Origin: Delftia acidovorans
Lineage (GTDB): Bacteria > Pseudomonadota > Gammaproteobacteria > Burkholderiales > Burkholderiaceae_C
Direction of reading: 5' to 3'
Assembly (NCBI GenBank): GCA_031286585.1
Contig: JAITUC010000024.1
Location: 1 to 64,000, forward strand
Length of the DNA stretch: 64,000 bases
The translations under genes and the position numbers were made by a program. Below, piece after piece: positions 63,801 through 64,000 of this stretch. A model generated the notes under the pieces. It was given only the letters and a program-made list of their open reading frames with translations. It did not search any database and was not told where the DNA came from. Numbering within the stretch: the first letter of the stretch is position 1; each line of letters starts with the position of its first letter.

Positions 63801-64000
63801 TCAGCCCAGGCCGCCCGTGTGCATGCGGCCTGCGTGGTAGAGCAGGGGCGTGTGGCCGGCCTGGTGACTGCACTGCTCGACCTCGCCGATGAAGATCACA
63901 TGGTCGCCTTCTTCATGGCGATGGCGGTTGCGGCACTCGAAGACGGTGGTGGCGTCGGAGAGCAGCGGCACGCCTTGTGCCGAACTGCGCCAGGCGGTGT
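63801..64000 (-). CDS. Flavin reductase-like domain protein (C-terminal fragment)
   Basis: The 5' end lies beyond the window. The visible ~66 residues, read on the minus strand to the stop at 63801-63803, include FECRNRHRHEEGDHVIFIGEVE and PLLYHAGRMHTGGLG. The GDH-x-I-F-x-G-x-V-E strand followed by PLLYH-x-G is typical of the flavin reductase/split-barrel family (HpaC, FMN reductase components of two-component monooxygenases). Only the C-terminus is seen, so function is not certain. A terminator follows. Confidence 0.75.
   Translation of the reverse strand, partial: TAWRSSAQGVPLLSDATTVFECRNRHRHEEGDHVIFIGEVEQCSHQAGHTPLLYHAGRMHTGGLG

Overview
The window is about 68% G+C, densely coding chromosomal DNA with no plasmid, phage or IS signatures. 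Gene content points to a betaproteobacterium of the family Comamonadaceae. Evidence includes tripartite-tricarboxylate 'Bug' binding proteins, a benzoyl-CoA epoxidation (box) cluster with BoxR, a sorAB-type sulfite dehydrogenase, and the gene order mnmG-rsmG-lysE-parA-hydrolase-parB. Delftia or a close relative is my best guess, from general knowledge rather than a search. The mnmG-rsmG-parAB block plus a perfect parS sequence suggests the window lies near the replication origin.

Layout. 1-2.7 kb: end of rdgC, a BktB/PhaA-type thiolase, a CueR-type regulator and a CopZ-like copper chaperone. 2.9-11.2 kb: a chemotaxis receptor, an old-yellow-enzyme reductase, a four-gene operon (SDR, VOC protein, Bug protein, FMN reductase) divergent from an IclR regulator, a beta-class GST and a second FMN reductase. 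11.3-19.4 kb: the chromosome-maintenance block (mnmG, rsmG, LysE exporter, parA, small hydrolase, parB), followed by a CsgG/peptidoglycan-binding lipoprotein and a membrane-attached methyltransferase.

19.4-33.2 kb: a sulfite dehydrogenase operon led by its own ECF sigma factor and membrane protein; AraC/MFS pair; secreted M20 peptidase; Bug protein, class III CoA transferase and LysR regulator; FAD-linked D-lactate dehydrogenase-like enzyme; EF-hand protein; cobalamin adenosyltransferase; another LysR regulator. 33.3-37.4 kb: a proline-rich membrane-anchored protein behind a Fur-box-like sequence, then a D-amino-acid module (DadA-like oxidase, glutamate/aspartate-type binding protein, Asp/Glu racemase).

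37.4-49.5 kb: aerobic benzoate degradation. boxA, boxB, boxC and boxR lie on the minus strand. Benzoate-CoA ligase and a complete five-gene branched-chain-type ABC importer lie on the plus strand. Three near-identical TGCA-flanked elements in the two control regions are likely BoxR operators. Imported benzoate would be activated to benzoyl-CoA, epoxidised by BoxAB and ring-opened by BoxC; boxD is not in the window.

49.5-64 kb: an AbiEi/AbiEii type IV toxin-antitoxin pair, a thioesterase, a succinyl-CoA:acetate CoA-transferase, a uracil/xanthine permease, acetoacetyl-CoA synthetase followed by a tandem acyl-CoA dehydrogenase pair and an enoyl-CoA hydratase, the minCDE division-site operon, an amino-acid permease, and the end of a flavin-reductase-like gene.

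A ~115-bp non-coding repeat occurs twice (between parA and the hydrolase, and between the two ABC ATPase genes). I saw no tRNA, rRNA or CRISPR array. All family calls rest on reading motifs by eye; no database search was possible.
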